Source: Salegentibacter sp. 24 (GTDB lineage: Bacteria > Bacteroidota > Bacteroidia > Flavobacteriales > Flavobacteriaceae). Taken from it: a stretch of DNA of 64,000 bases. Shown here piece after piece: positions 36,390 through 45,095 of the stretch. Each line of letters starts with the position of its first letter. Position 1 is the first letter of the stretch. The translations under genes were made by a program, and so were the position numbers. The DNA lies in the NCBI RefSeq assembly GCF_004362395.1, contig NZ_SNWE01000009.1, positions 1-64,000 on the forward strand, read 5' to 3'. Under the pieces are notes generated by a model. It was given only the letters and a program-made list of their open reading frames with translations, was not told where the DNA came from and did no database searches.

Positions 36390-37511
36390 TTATTTAAATA
36401 CTTTATTAATAGAATTTGCAATACTGTCAAAGGGAATTTTCTGTGGTTTTATCGGTGTATTATTCCTTAATTGTCCAACACCTTTTGCCACGATTAAATC
36501 TCCCTCTTTTATCCCAGATTCTACCACAATAAGATTATTTACCCGGGCAGTTTCAGTAATTGGATTAGAAATGGCTATGGTATCTCCCTGTACTTTATAA
36601 ACATAAGTTCTTCCCTGTTGTTCGTAACTTGAAATCTCAGGAACAACAACTACATCTTTATAAGTTTGCGGAATTCGAATTTGACCACTATTACCATTTG
36701 ATAATAATTGGTTTGGGTTCGGAAATTTTGCTCTGAAAGTTACTGTACCCGTGGAAGGATCAATTTGTCCTGAAACGGTTTGTATTTTTCCTTTATAACT
36801 ATATTCTTCTCCATTGGCAAGAATTAAGGAAACTGGAGGAAAGTTTGCTATTCTTTCATTCATAGTACTTCCCGGAGCCCCCTGTATAAAATTCAAGTAA
36901 TCTTTTTCATTCATGGAGAAAAAAGCATACACCTCATCGGTTTGCGAAACAGTGGTAAGTGGAGTAGGATCACCTGGTGACACCAGGGCACCATTTCTAA
37001 AATTTATACTCCCCACATAACCATCCACAGGACTTTTTATGTTAGCATAATTTATATTGGCAGAGATGCTGTTATAATTAGCCTTGGCTTGAGCAAGTTG
37101 CGCCTTTGCAGTTTCCAGTTGCACATTGCTGATAATATCCTTTTCCACCAAGGGTTTTAGTTTTTCAACTTCAACCTTAGCTGCATTTACATTAGCCCTG
37201 GCAGCTTCTGCATCACCAGATAAAGATTCGGTTTCAAGTTTAAAGAGAAGTTGCCCTTTCTCTACCTCCTCCCCTGCATCTACCAAAACATCAGTAATAT
37301 AACCAGATACTTTTGTTCTTACTTCACTATTTACTACGCCTTCTATACTGGTTGGAAAAGAAGTGTATCCCGTAACGGTTTTAGTTGGGACCTCTAAAAC
37401 TGGAAAAGGTTTCGGACCCATTGCTTGAGCTTGCTGGCCTCCCTTACTATCTGCACAAGAAGTTAAAATTGAGGCACTTATAAATAGACTAAAATAAATT
37501 ATCTTTTTCAT
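36390..37511 (-). CDS. Membrane fusion/adaptor lipoprotein (AcrA/MexA family)
   Basis: The 373-residue adaptor has a lipobox (ILTSC, Cys19), the lipoyl-like segments (VSGYITDVLVDAGEEVEKGQ and SPVDGYVGSINFRNGALV) around a helical hairpin, then beta-barrel and membrane-proximal domains. It bridges the RND permease and the outer membrane channel. It is the second gene in the operon, 15 bases after the regulator. Length is normal for the family. Confidence 0.94.
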   Translation of the reverse strand: MKKIIYFSLFISASILTSCADSKGGQQAQAMGPKPFPVLEVPTKTVTGYTSFPTSIEGVVNSEVRTKVSGYITDVLVDAGEEVEKGQLLFKLETESLSGDAEAARANVNAAKVEVEKLKPLVEKDIISNVQLETAKAQLAQAKANYNSISANINYANIKSPVDGYVGSINFRNGALVSPGDPTPLTTVSQTDEVYAFFSMNEKDYLNFIQGAPGSTMNERIANFPPVSLILANGEEYSYKGKIQTVSGQIDPSTGTVTFRAKFPNPNQLLSNGNSGQIRIPQTYKDVVVVPEISSYEQQGRTYVYKVQGDTIAISNPITETARVNNLIVVESGIKEGDLIVAKGVGQLRNNTPIKPQKIPFDSIANSINKVFK

Positions 37512-37526
37512 GGTTTATAAATATAA

Positions 37527-38012
37527 TTACGAGTTGGTTATTTTTCTCTTTAATTTATTCACTGCTGCAGTGGCTTCATCAAGAAAGATCAGTAGGTTTT
37601 GCTGAAAATCCAGATCAAAATTATCTTCTGAATCAAGCTTGTTCATCTGAGTTTTATATTCCAGGACTTCTTGGTGAATGCATCTTTGCGCTTCCCATTT
37701 TGCAGTCATCTCATCGATATAACTCACCATTAGATCCGGATTTACAATAAAATATCGCTTTCTATCTCCAGTTTTTGTGTAATATTCAATGCGGTTAGTA
37801 GCCTGTAAATGCTCTAAATGTGTTGAAACGGTACTTTTTCCAGCTTTTAGATCGCTAACCAATTGCTCGAAAGTGCAGCCTTTTTTTCCAATCATTATTA
37901 AAGTGGAGAAAATCCTTGCGGCTACCGGTGCCAATTGATGCTCTTTTTCAATTTGAACCCCAAGTTTTTCTATAAGATGAATTTTGCGCTCTTCTAGTTG
38001 TGATTTATTCAT
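37527..38012 (-). CDS. GbsR/MarR-type winged-helix regulator of the efflux operon
   Basis: I choose the Met at 38012 (MNKSQLEERKIHLIEKLG) because the ten upstream residues are untypical and the upstream DNA carries the operator-like repeat. The winged helix includes LAPVAARIFSTLIMIGKKGCTFEQLVSDLKAGKST in its first part, then STHLEHLQATNRIEYYT and the wing TGDRKRYFIV. A helical C-terminal dimer region follows. The GbsR-like family often stands first in RND operons of flavobacteria. It probably represses the operon and releases it on ligand binding. Confidence 0.85.
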   Translation of the reverse strand: MNKSQLEERKIHLIEKLGVQIEKEHQLAPVAARIFSTLIMIGKKGCTFEQLVSDLKAGKSTVSTHLEHLQATNRIEYYTKTGDRKRYFIVNPDLMVSYIDEMTAKWEAQRCIHQEVLEYKTQMNKLDSEDNFDLDFQQNLLIFLDEATAAVNKLKRKITNS

Positions 38013-38030
38013 TTTGATAAATTGAAGCCG

Positions 38031-38066
38031 CAAAATTATCAATTAGTTCCGAATAAACCGAACTAA
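38031..38066 (-). promoter_or_regulatory. Inverted repeat and -7 element before the efflux operon regulator
   Basis: TTAGTTC (38043-38049) and GAACTAA (38060-38066) are perfect inverted repeats 10 bases apart. On the minus strand TAATTTTG (38038-38031) directly downstream matches TAnnTTTG. The repeat is placed as an operator upstream of the -7 box. The regulator itself is the likely binder. Confidence 0.6.
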
Positions 38067-38083
38067 CAAAACTTAATAGTTTG

Positions 38084-38926
38084 TTAAAAGGAGTCGGGTA
38101 TAGTTTTCAAAAAGTTGAGTTCGTCTGATTTAATTACAAATCCTGCCCGTACCATACTTCGATTTTCTTTAAAGTTGATAAGGCTTTCAGTGTTGCCTTT
38201 AAACCACTCCAACATTAAATAAACATTGGAAGAAATAAAAGGTTTGTATAACAGGCGAGTGCGAAGAGTTCCATGCCAGTCCTTCATTCCTTTTCGTAGC
38301 ATAATGTCTACAAGCAATTCATTTGGTATGATATTGTAGGTAAGATTTATTTTACCATAACCAAGAAAATCAATCAGATCAGGATTGTCTTTTTTGTATC
38401 TTATAGGAAGCCAAGCCTTTGCACTTATTAATAAATTTTCATTTATGGCCGTATGGTAACTCAAAGATAGAGAATTCCAACTTCTGGAATAAATACTATC
38501 CCGTCCATTAGATTCGTGTTCTAATTGTAAATATGCCATTCCTGCTAATTGATCTTTCTTATTAAAAATGGGCTTTCCTAACCCTATACCTGGATTAAAA
38601 TTGAGTTCGCGAAATGGACTGGAAAACTGGTAAACGCTCCAAAAAGCTTTTTGGGTATAGGTAAGAAACATATGCGTATCAAATGGAAGTTTATCGCGGA
38701 TTAGTAATGCTTTAAAACTTATTTGATATTTTGCATCTGCAGTCTTTGAATTAATTTCTTTGTCTGTAGAAATCCCGGTAATAAAATAATTGTCCTTATG
38801 TATAGAAAATGTCGGCATTTTCTCAATAGTATCATTTATCTCTTCACGAGTTAAACGTTGAGAAAACACTTGCCCAAAGCATAAAGTAAATATTATTATA
38901 AAAATAAACCCTTTCTTATTTTTCAT
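38084..38926 (-). CDS. pldA: Outer membrane phospholipase A (PldA/OMPLA family)
   Basis: The 280-residue protein has a signal peptide and a beta-barrel pattern. The active-site region LEHESNGRDSIYSRSWN supplies His137, Ser139 and Asn151, each five positions before E. coli His142, Ser144 and Asn156. It hydrolyses acyl chains of phospholipids in the outer leaflet, keeping lipid asymmetry. It is transcribed away from nothing: the efflux regulator's promoter lies just downstream on the same strand. Family assignment is firm. Confidence 0.9.
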   Translation of the reverse strand: MKNKKGFIFIIIFTLCFGQVFSQRLTREEINDTIEKMPTFSIHKDNYFITGISTDKEINSKTADAKYQISFKALLIRDKLPFDTHMFLTYTQKAFWSVYQFSSPFRELNFNPGIGLGKPIFNKKDQLAGMAYLQLEHESNGRDSIYSRSWNSLSLSYHTAINENLLISAKAWLPIRYKKDNPDLIDFLGYGKINLTYNIIPNELLVDIMLRKGMKDWHGTLRTRLLYKPFISSNVYLMLEWFKGNTESLINFKENRSMVRAGFVIKSDELNFLKTIPDSF

Positions 38927-39000
38927 TTTAAAAATTTAATAATCTGCGAAAATAGGTTTAGCCTGGGAGTTTCAGAACTAACAACTTTTAAACTTGCGTT

Positions 39001-39031
39001 AAAAACAAAAGCCCAACTTTTTAGGTTGGGC
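39001..39031 (-). terminator. Intrinsic terminator of the asparaginase gene
   Basis: On the minus strand GCCCAAC, a 7-base loop and GTTGGGC are followed by TTTTGTTTTT, 26 bases after the stop codon. Confidence 0.85.
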
Positions 39032-39056
39032 CATCCGTAATTTTGAAATAGAAGAT

Positions 39057-40133
39057 TTATTTTCCATAAATTCCTATTTCTAAATTTCCGTTTTTATCCA
39101 TATTTGCACGGTACATACCAGCGGTATTGAATTCCATAGAAACATTACCATTATGATCTATCGCGATTATTCCACCGTTACCCCCTAAGTCCGGATTCTT
39201 ATTCTGAATTACCTCTTTTGCAGCTTCTGCCAGGCTCATTTCTTTATATTCCATCATCGCAGAAATATCGTAAGCTACAACTCCGCGAATAAAATATTCG
39301 CCCCAGCCAGTAGCTGAAATCGCCGCAGTTTTATTATTAGCATAGGTCCCAGCTCCGATTATTGGCGCATCACCAACTCGCCCCCATTTTTTATTGGTCA
39401 TCCCACCAGTAGAGGTTCCTGCAGCCAGGTTTCCGTTTTTATCCAAAGCAGCACATCCAACAGTCCCGAATTTTGAATCTTTAATGAATGCATCTATAAA
39501 AGCGGTTTTATTCTCATCGTGATCCAGTACCGTTTCTTCTGAATTTCTTTCTTTTAAACTTTGTAAAGATTGAAACCTGTTTTTGGTATAAAAATATTCA
39601 GGAGCTACCATTTCTAATCCTCTTTCCCTGGCAAATTGTTCTGCTCCTTCTCCGGCCATCATAACGTGTGGTGAGTTTTTCATTACTTCCCAGGCAAGGT
39701 TTATTGGATTTTTCACAGTGGTTACACCCGCTACTGCACCCGCATTTAAAGTTTCTCCATCCATTATGGAAGCATCAAGCTCATTGGTTTCAGCATTCGT
39801 GAAAACAGCACCTTTCCCTGCATTAAAAAGAGGAGAATCTTCCATTACATTTATAGTACGTTTTACAGCTTCTATAGCGGTGCCCCCGTTGGCAAGAATT
39901 TCATGTCCGGTTCTGATAGCTTCCTCCAGTTTGGCTCTATAGGCTAGCTCAAGGGAATCACTCATGTTTTCTTTTAAGATAGTACCAGCGCCGCCGTGAA
40001 TGACAATTCCGAAGTTATCTACGGAATCGGTTTCCTTATTTATAAGGGTATTCTGATTTTCAGCTTTATTTTCTGAAGTGTTATTGCAAGCCAATAGAAA
40101 GCTAATTGAACAGAACAAGAGTAGTTTTTTCAT
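39057..40133 (-). CDS. Isoaspartyl peptidase/L-asparaginase (Ntn hydrolase, plant type), lipoprotein
   Basis: The 358-residue protein has a lipobox (SFLLAC, Cys16), so it should be in the periplasm or outer membrane. It matches the type 2 asparaginase fold: IVIHGGAGTI opening, the loop FNAGKGAVF, and the autocleavage site KFGTVGCAALD. Thr224 there becomes the N-terminal nucleophile of the beta chain. AGTSTGGMTNKKWGRVGDAP follows as in the family. It cleaves L-Asn or beta-aspartyl dipeptides. It is single, with a terminator behind it. Confidence 0.92.
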   Translation of the reverse strand: MKKLLLFCSISFLLACNNTSENKAENQNTLINKETDSVDNFGIVIHGGAGTILKENMSDSLELAYRAKLEEAIRTGHEILANGGTAIEAVKRTINVMEDSPLFNAGKGAVFTNAETNELDASIMDGETLNAGAVAGVTTVKNPINLAWEVMKNSPHVMMAGEGAEQFARERGLEMVAPEYFYTKNRFQSLQSLKERNSEETVLDHDENKTAFIDAFIKDSKFGTVGCAALDKNGNLAAGTSTGGMTNKKWGRVGDAPIIGAGTYANNKTAAISATGWGEYFIRGVVAYDISAMMEYKEMSLAEAAKEVIQNKNPDLGGNGGIIAIDHNGNVSMEFNTAGMYRANMDKNGNLEIGIYGK

Positions 40134-40331
40134 CTAAATAGATTTTATAAAGTTGAAAGATAAGCATTTTCTAAAGCTTATATAGGGCCAGCTTTAGCAT
40201 ACATAGCCCTCAGGAGCTTCCACCCTTCAATGCTTATGGCCAATTAGGATGTTAAGCCTCCAAAAACTTATTCTTCCACCAGCATTTCTAATCATTAAGT
40301 TGTAATTTTAAACAACAAAAAATGGAAAATT

Positions 40332-40874
40332 ATGGCTGTGAATAAACCTTTTAACCTAAATAAATGGATTGAGCAAAACCGAGAGAGCTTAAAACCGCCG
40401 GTGGGCAATCGAAATCTATATAAAGAATCGGAAGATTATATTGTAATGATTGTAGCCGGACCTAATGCTCGAAAGGATTATCATTACAATGAAACAGAAG
40501 AATTATTTTATCAGTTAGAAGGAGAAATTGAGATACATATTCAGGAAGATGGAGAAAAGAAAACAATGAAATTGGGGCCCGGAGATATGTATATGCATCC
40601 GGCAAAAATGCCACATTCTCCAGTAAGAAAGGAAGGTTCCATTGGCCTGGTTGTAGAGCGAAAACGTGTCCAACTTCAAGGAAAAGACGGCCTCTTGTGG
40701 TATTGCGATATCTGTAATCATAAATTATATGAAGTTTATTTTCCCCTGGAAGATATTGAGAAAGATTTCTTAAAGCATTTTAAACATTTCTACGGTAGTA
40801 AACAATTGCGCACCTGTGATAATTGCGGGGAAATTATGCCTGTAGATGAACGATACGTATCCGATACACAATAG
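40332..40874 (+). CDS. nbaC: 3-hydroxyanthranilate 3,4-dioxygenase
   Basis: The 180-residue cupin has iron ligands His51, Glu57 and His95 (KDYHYNETEELFYQ and KMPHSP), the same numbers as in the Cupriavidus enzyme. A C-terminal rubredoxin-like site has CDIC and CDNC. It opens 3-hydroxyanthranilate to 2-amino-3-carboxymuconate semialdehyde, the last step toward quinolinate in the kynurenine route. The ALDH gene lies 61 bases downstream. The other kynurenine genes are not in the window. Confidence 0.93.
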   Translation: MAVNKPFNLNKWIEQNRESLKPPVGNRNLYKESEDYIVMIVAGPNARKDYHYNETEELFYQLEGEIEIHIQEDGEKKTMKLGPGDMYMHPAKMPHSPVRKEGSIGLVVERKRVQLQGKDGLLWYCDICNHKLYEVYFPLEDIEKDFLKHFKHFYGSKQLRTCDNCGEIMPVDERYVSDTQ

Positions 40875-40935
40875 CGTAAATTTTTTACTATTTTAGCAGA
40901 AAACACACAAAAGAACAGATAAAATTTACAATTTA

Positions 40936-42489
40936 ATGAGTGAAATAGCAGAAAAATTCGGAATCAAACAAGCTTTAAAAGATCTCGGCTTAGAGGAAAT
41001 CAATAACGGAACTTCTACTGGAAAAGATTTTTTCAGTAACGGAGAAATAATCCCATCTTATTCCCCTGTGGATGGTGCTTTAATTGGAAAAGTAAAATCC
41101 ACTACGAAAGAGGATTATGAGAATGTAATTACTAGTGCTGAAGCAGGCTTCAAACAATGGCGCACCTGGCCAGCCCCACAAAGAGGAGAAGTCGTTCGCC
41201 AGTTCAACGATGAATTGCGAAGATTAAAGGAACCTTTAGGGAAATTAGTTTCCTACGAAATGGGAAAATCCTACCAGGAAGGTTTGGGTGAAGTTCAGGA
41301 AATGATAGATATCTGCGATTTTGCAGTAGGTCTTTCCCGCCAGTTGCACGGTTTGACCATGCACTCTGAGCGCCCGGGCCATAGGATGTACGAGCAGTAC
41401 CACCCGCTTGGTGTGGTTGGAATTATTTCAGCATTTAACTTTCCCGTAGCGGTTTGGTCTTGGAATACAGCTTTAGCCTGGGTTTGTGGTGATGCTTGTA
41501 TATGGAAAGGTTCCGAGAAAACTCCTTTGACTTCTGTGGCCTGTCAAAATATAGCTGCACGCATTTTTGCTGAAAACAATGTCCCGGCAGGAATCTCCTC
41601 TTTGATTACGGGCGACTATAAAGTTGGTGAAATGATGACTAACGATAAACGTGTTCCTTTAATTTCGGCTACCGGTTCAATTAGAATGGGGAAAATCGTT
41701 GCCCAGGCTGTAGCTGCTAGATTAGGAAAATCACTTCTCGAATTAGGTGGAAATAATGCCATAATAGTTACACCAGATGCCGATATTAAAAACACGGTTA
41801 TTGGAGCCGTTTTTGGAGCAGTTGGAACTTGTGGACAACGTTGTACTTCTACCCGAAGATTAATTATTCACGAGTCTATTTACGATCAGGTAAGAGATGC
41901 GATCGTAAAAGCTTACAAACAGTTGCGTATTGGAAATCCATTGGATGAAAATAATCATGTAGGACCGCTTATCGATAAAGATGCAGTGAAAAATTATCAA
42001 AAAGCTTTGGAAAAAGTTGTAGAAGAAGGCGGAAAAATCTTAGTTGAAGGCGGGGTATTGCAAGGAGAAGGATATCAAAGTGGATGTTATGTAAAACCTG
42101 CTATTGCCGAAGCAAAAAATGAATTTAAAATTGTTCAGCATGAAACTTTTGCTCCGGTACTTTATATAATGAAATATTCTGGTGAAATTTCTGATGCGAT
42201 AGAAATACAAAACGGAGTGGTGCAGGGACTTTCTTCAGCAATAATGACTAATAATTTAAGGGAAGCCGAGCATTTTCTTTCCGTAGAAGGTTCCGATTGC
42301 GGGATAGCCAATGTGAATATAGGAACTTCTGGGGCAGAAATTGGTGGGGCCTTTGGCGGTGAAAAAGAAACTGGTGGCGGTAGAGAATCCGGCTCAGATG
42401 CATGGAAAATTTATATGCGCAGACAAACTAATACTATTAATTATACCACTGAACTGCCCTTGGCACAGGGAATTAAATTTGATTTGTAA
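40936..42489 (+). CDS. Aldehyde dehydrogenase, ALDH7 (aminoadipate-semialdehyde dehydrogenase-like)
   Basis: The 517-residue enzyme has the ALDH catalytic set: Asn168 (FNFP), Lys191, Glu269 (LELGGNN) and Cys303 (GTCGQRCTST). The pattern EMGKSYQEGLGEVQEMIDIC and TGSIRMGK is that of the ALDH7/antiquitin group, which oxidises alpha-aminoadipate semialdehyde in lysine breakdown. Its partner gene is 3-hydroxyanthranilate dioxygenase, so an alternative role on a muconate semialdehyde is possible. A terminator lies 115 bases downstream. Class is certain; substrate is not. Confidence 0.9.
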   Translation: MSEIAEKFGIKQALKDLGLEEINNGTSTGKDFFSNGEIIPSYSPVDGALIGKVKSTTKEDYENVITSAEAGFKQWRTWPAPQRGEVVRQFNDELRRLKEPLGKLVSYEMGKSYQEGLGEVQEMIDICDFAVGLSRQLHGLTMHSERPGHRMYEQYHPLGVVGIISAFNFPVAVWSWNTALAWVCGDACIWKGSEKTPLTSVACQNIAARIFAENNVPAGISSLITGDYKVGEMMTNDKRVPLISATGSIRMGKIVAQAVAARLGKSLLELGGNNAIIVTPDADIKNTVIGAVFGAVGTCGQRCTSTRRLIIHESIYDQVRDAIVKAYKQLRIGNPLDENNHVGPLIDKDAVKNYQKALEKVVEEGGKILVEGGVLQGEGYQSGCYVKPAIAEAKNEFKIVQHETFAPVLYIMKYSGEISDAIEIQNGVVQGLSSAIMTNNLREAEHFLSVEGSDCGIANVNIGTSGAEIGGAFGGEKETGGGRESGSDAWKIYMRRQTNTINYTTELPLAQGIKFDL

Positions 42490-42602
42490 ATGGTTTACTG
42501 GAAGCTTACCGAAGACTTTTAATATTTCCAGCCTGGCTTTTAGCTTCCAGAGTACTTATAGATTCTAAAATATTTCCAAGTGCACAAAATTTTATAATTT
42601 TA

Positions 42603-42641
42603 TAAACCTCACAGCCCCTAAAATATGTGAGGTTTATTTTT
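42603..42641 (+). terminator. Intrinsic terminator after the ALDH gene
   Basis: AAACCTCACA pairs with TGTGAGGTTT, followed by a T-rich run (ATTTTTTA). It closes the dioxygenase-ALDH transcript. Confidence 0.8.
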
Positions 42642-42716
42642 TATAAGATTTTAGCATTTCACTAAATAAACCTTCAACAATAATTTTATACTTTGTGTGC
42701 ATCAAAAAATTGAATA

Positions 42717-43109
42717 ATGAGTAAAATTGATAACGAAGCGATTAAAAAGGAACATAAAAAACGCCAGGAAAACTTTGAAGAGGACGATATAAATAGTGTA
42801 CTGGAAGATGAAGAGTCGATAAAGGCTAAATTTGAAAATAAAGGAAAGTTACAGCGTTATATGGATGATGCGCAATTACTTTTTAATTTGTTGCGTGATT
42901 ATGCAAAGGGAAATTATCGCGAAGTTCCCTTTAACGTTATTGCCGCTATTGGTGGAGCGCTTCTTTATGTGCTCTCCCCCCTGGATTTAATTCCTGATTT
43001 TATTCCTATAATTGGTTATTTAGATGATGCAGCGGTAATTGCATTCTGTCTTAATTTAATAGAAAAAGACCTGATTTCTTATAAGATCTGGAAAAAGCAA
43101 AGGAGCTAA
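42717..43109 (+). CDS. YkvA-family (DUF1232) membrane protein
   Basis: The 130-residue protein has an acidic N-terminus and the DUF1232 signature with LSPLDLIPDFIPIIGYLDDA at about 86-105. That stretch sits between two short hydrophobic segments. Family members are small membrane-associated proteins of unknown function. It is a single gene; a bidirectional terminator follows 31 bases after the stop. Confidence 0.88.
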   Translation: MSKIDNEAIKKEHKKRQENFEEDDINSVLEDEESIKAKFENKGKLQRYMDDAQLLFNLLRDYAKGNYREVPFNVIAAIGGALLYVLSPLDLIPDFIPIIGYLDDAAVIAFCLNLIEKDLISYKIWKKQRS

Positions 43110-43139
43110 TATTCAATATTTAGACTTATAAATAAAGAA

Positions 43140-43186
43140 CCTCACATTCCCGACATATATCGAGGAATGTGAGGTATTATTTTTTA
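43140..43186. terminator. Bidirectional terminator between ykvA-like and desaturase genes
   Basis: CCTCACATTCC and GGAATGTGAGG form a perfect 11-base stem with a 13-base loop, followed by a T-rich run. It separates the convergent plus and minus genes. Confidence 0.9.
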
Positions 43187-43197
43187 GATGACACTTA

Positions 43198-44202
43198 CTA
43201 AATCCTTCCGTTGGCTTCAACCCATTTAAAAGTATGTTGATCTTGCGGGATTGCCATACGGTCTGCTATTCTGCGCATTCTATCGGGCAATCTCATTAGA
43301 TAATCCCTTGCTTTTTCAGCTTCATCGGTCAGGGAGCGCATTTTATCTATTTCCCAGTAGCCATTAAGTTTCTCAAGGATTTCAATATAATCGTAAGTCG
43401 TGTATACGCCAAGTCTTTGCGCCGCGTTTGAGAAATTTTCAAAGGCTTCTGCGATTCCCTGTCCACTTTCACGAAGAAATTGTGCAGGCATCACAATCTT
43501 TTTTTTCATCATATCGTGAAAAGCCAGCATCATTTGGCTAGGATCGTGTTCAAAAATGGTTTTCACAAACTCTCTATAGGCCATATAGTGCCTCATCTCG
43601 TCTCCGGCGATAATATTACACATTTTCCCGAGCATTTTGTTACCTTTCTTCTTAGCTAGCTGACCAACCCTCTTGTGCGATATATTGGTTGCCAACTCCT
43701 GAAAACTAGTATAAACAAAATTCTTGTAAGGATCACGACCGGTACCAATATCAAAACCATCATTGATTAAATATTGGGTGGTTTTTTCTATTTCTCGCAT
43801 ATTTACCCGGCCGGAGAGGTAGAGATATTTATTGAGGGTATCCCCGTGACGGTTCTCTTCTCCCGTCCAGTGACGTACCCACTTGGACCAGGCATTTTCT
43901 TCACCCCGACTTTTCCCGTGCTGCTTTACACCTTCCATATCCATAAGCCAGGATTCATAGGTCGGCAGGGCTTCCTCAGTAACCATATCGGCGACTAATA
44001 CAACCCAGAAATCGTATTCAAGTTCTTTGGCTTCTTCCCTGATCTGGGTAAGGTCATCCATATAATTCTCTTCCTGTAAATTGGGAAGGAGATCAGTGGG
44101 TTGCCAAATTTCTTCTACCGGAATAAGGTATTTCTCTATGAAACCATCTACCTCTTTTTCAACGGTATTCATTACTTCTAATCTAATATTGTCGAGGGCC
44201 AT
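43198..44202 (-). CDS. Acyl-ACP desaturase (soluble di-iron)
   Basis: The 334-residue protein is a stearoyl-ACP-type desaturase. Di-iron ligands are in TEEALPTY (Glu76/77), EENRH (Glu116, His119), FQELAT (Glu169) and DEMRH (Glu202, His205), the two EExxH-like motifs of the class. It introduces a double bond into acyl-ACP, using oxygen and ferredoxin, to keep membranes fluid. It is unusual in most bacteria but common in flavobacteria. It is not in an operon. Confidence 0.93.
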   Translation of the reverse strand: MALDNIRLEVMNTVEKEVDGFIEKYLIPVEEIWQPTDLLPNLQEENYMDDLTQIREEAKELEYDFWVVLVADMVTEEALPTYESWLMDMEGVKQHGKSRGEENAWSKWVRHWTGEENRHGDTLNKYLYLSGRVNMREIEKTTQYLINDGFDIGTGRDPYKNFVYTSFQELATNISHKRVGQLAKKKGNKMLGKMCNIIAGDEMRHYMAYREFVKTIFEHDPSQMMLAFHDMMKKKIVMPAQFLRESGQGIAEAFENFSNAAQRLGVYTTYDYIEILEKLNGYWEIDKMRSLTDEAEKARDYLMRLPDRMRRIADRMAIPQDQHTFKWVEANGRI

Positions 44203-44365
44203 TTTATATTAATTGGAGCAGGCGTTGTGCAATCCTGCTGGATTTATAATTACTGCTTCAAAAATTCGATTAAAATCTTCACTAAGATAATTCAGCTCAA
44301 ATTAAAACCAAAATCCTTAAAGTACAAAGATATGAAGAGTAAAGGCGTTTTGTGGTAAAATCGTC

Positions 44366-45094
44366 TTAATTTCTACCCTCTTCCTCAGGATATAGCTTGA
44401 AAACAGGATCACTCTGCCAAATTTCCTTTGAATTCACATCTATAGCCGATAATTTTCCCATAAAAGCAGCGCCAGTATCTATATTCCAGATTTTTGCTCT
44501 TTTTACCGGCACATCTTCATTGATTCGGGTAACGGGCGTATGACCAATAAAGATCTCATCAAAAATTTGAAGCCTTTTTGGATAGTTCACATCATCCGGT
44601 TTTATATTTTTATCTAAAGAAAGCGCCATTTCCCATAGGGTCCGATCCCAATAAAAACCAGTATTATGATATTCCTGTTCAGGGCCGTGCTGATTTGTGA
44701 AACCGGCATGTACAAATAGCCTGTTTTTTTTATCGATATAGTAATTCAGCATCTGATTAAAAAATTCAATATGTTTTTCTATTTCTTCTGAAGAAAAATC
44801 GCGGTAAGCATCAATACTGGACTGACCTCCGTGCTCCAACCATTTCTCGTTCAGATCTCCCGTTTCCAACCAACGATGAGTAAGATCATCGTGATTCCCG
44901 CGCAAAAAGATGCAAGTGTTTTGCCGGGCCAACTCTATGAGATAAGAAACAACCTTGGCTGAATCGCTCCAACCATCTACATAATCACCCAGGAAAATAA
45001 GTTTATCTTCGGGGGTGACTTTTATTTTTTCCAGGAGTTGAACTAAAGCTTTTAATCCCCCATGAATATCCCCGATAGCAATACTTCTCCCCAT
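44366..45094 (-). CDS. Metallophosphoesterase, Ser/Thr-phosphatase (PP1/PrpA-like) or ApaH-like
   Basis: The 242-residue protein carries the calcineurin-fold motifs: GDIHG (8-12), GDYVDGW (about 36-42), GNHDDL (about 66-71) and GHTPVTR (about 191-197). These are the metal ligands of PPP-type phosphatases. Such bacterial proteins act on phosphoproteins or on dinucleotides. Its ATG follows the AlbA_2-type gene's stop by a single base (TAA-T-ATG), so the two are a coupled pair. The substrate is not known. Confidence 0.9.
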   Translation of the reverse strand: MGRSIAIGDIHGGLKALVQLLEKIKVTPEDKLIFLGDYVDGWSDSAKVVSYLIELARQNTCIFLRGNHDDLTHRWLETGDLNEKWLEHGGQSSIDAYRDFSSEEIEKHIEFFNQMLNYYIDKKNRLFVHAGFTNQHGPEQEYHNTGFYWDRTLWEMALSLDKNIKPDDVNYPKRLQIFDEIFIGHTPVTRINEDVPVKRAKIWNIDTGAAFMGKLSAIDVNSKEIWQSDPVFKLYPEEEGRN

Positions 45095-45095
45095 A

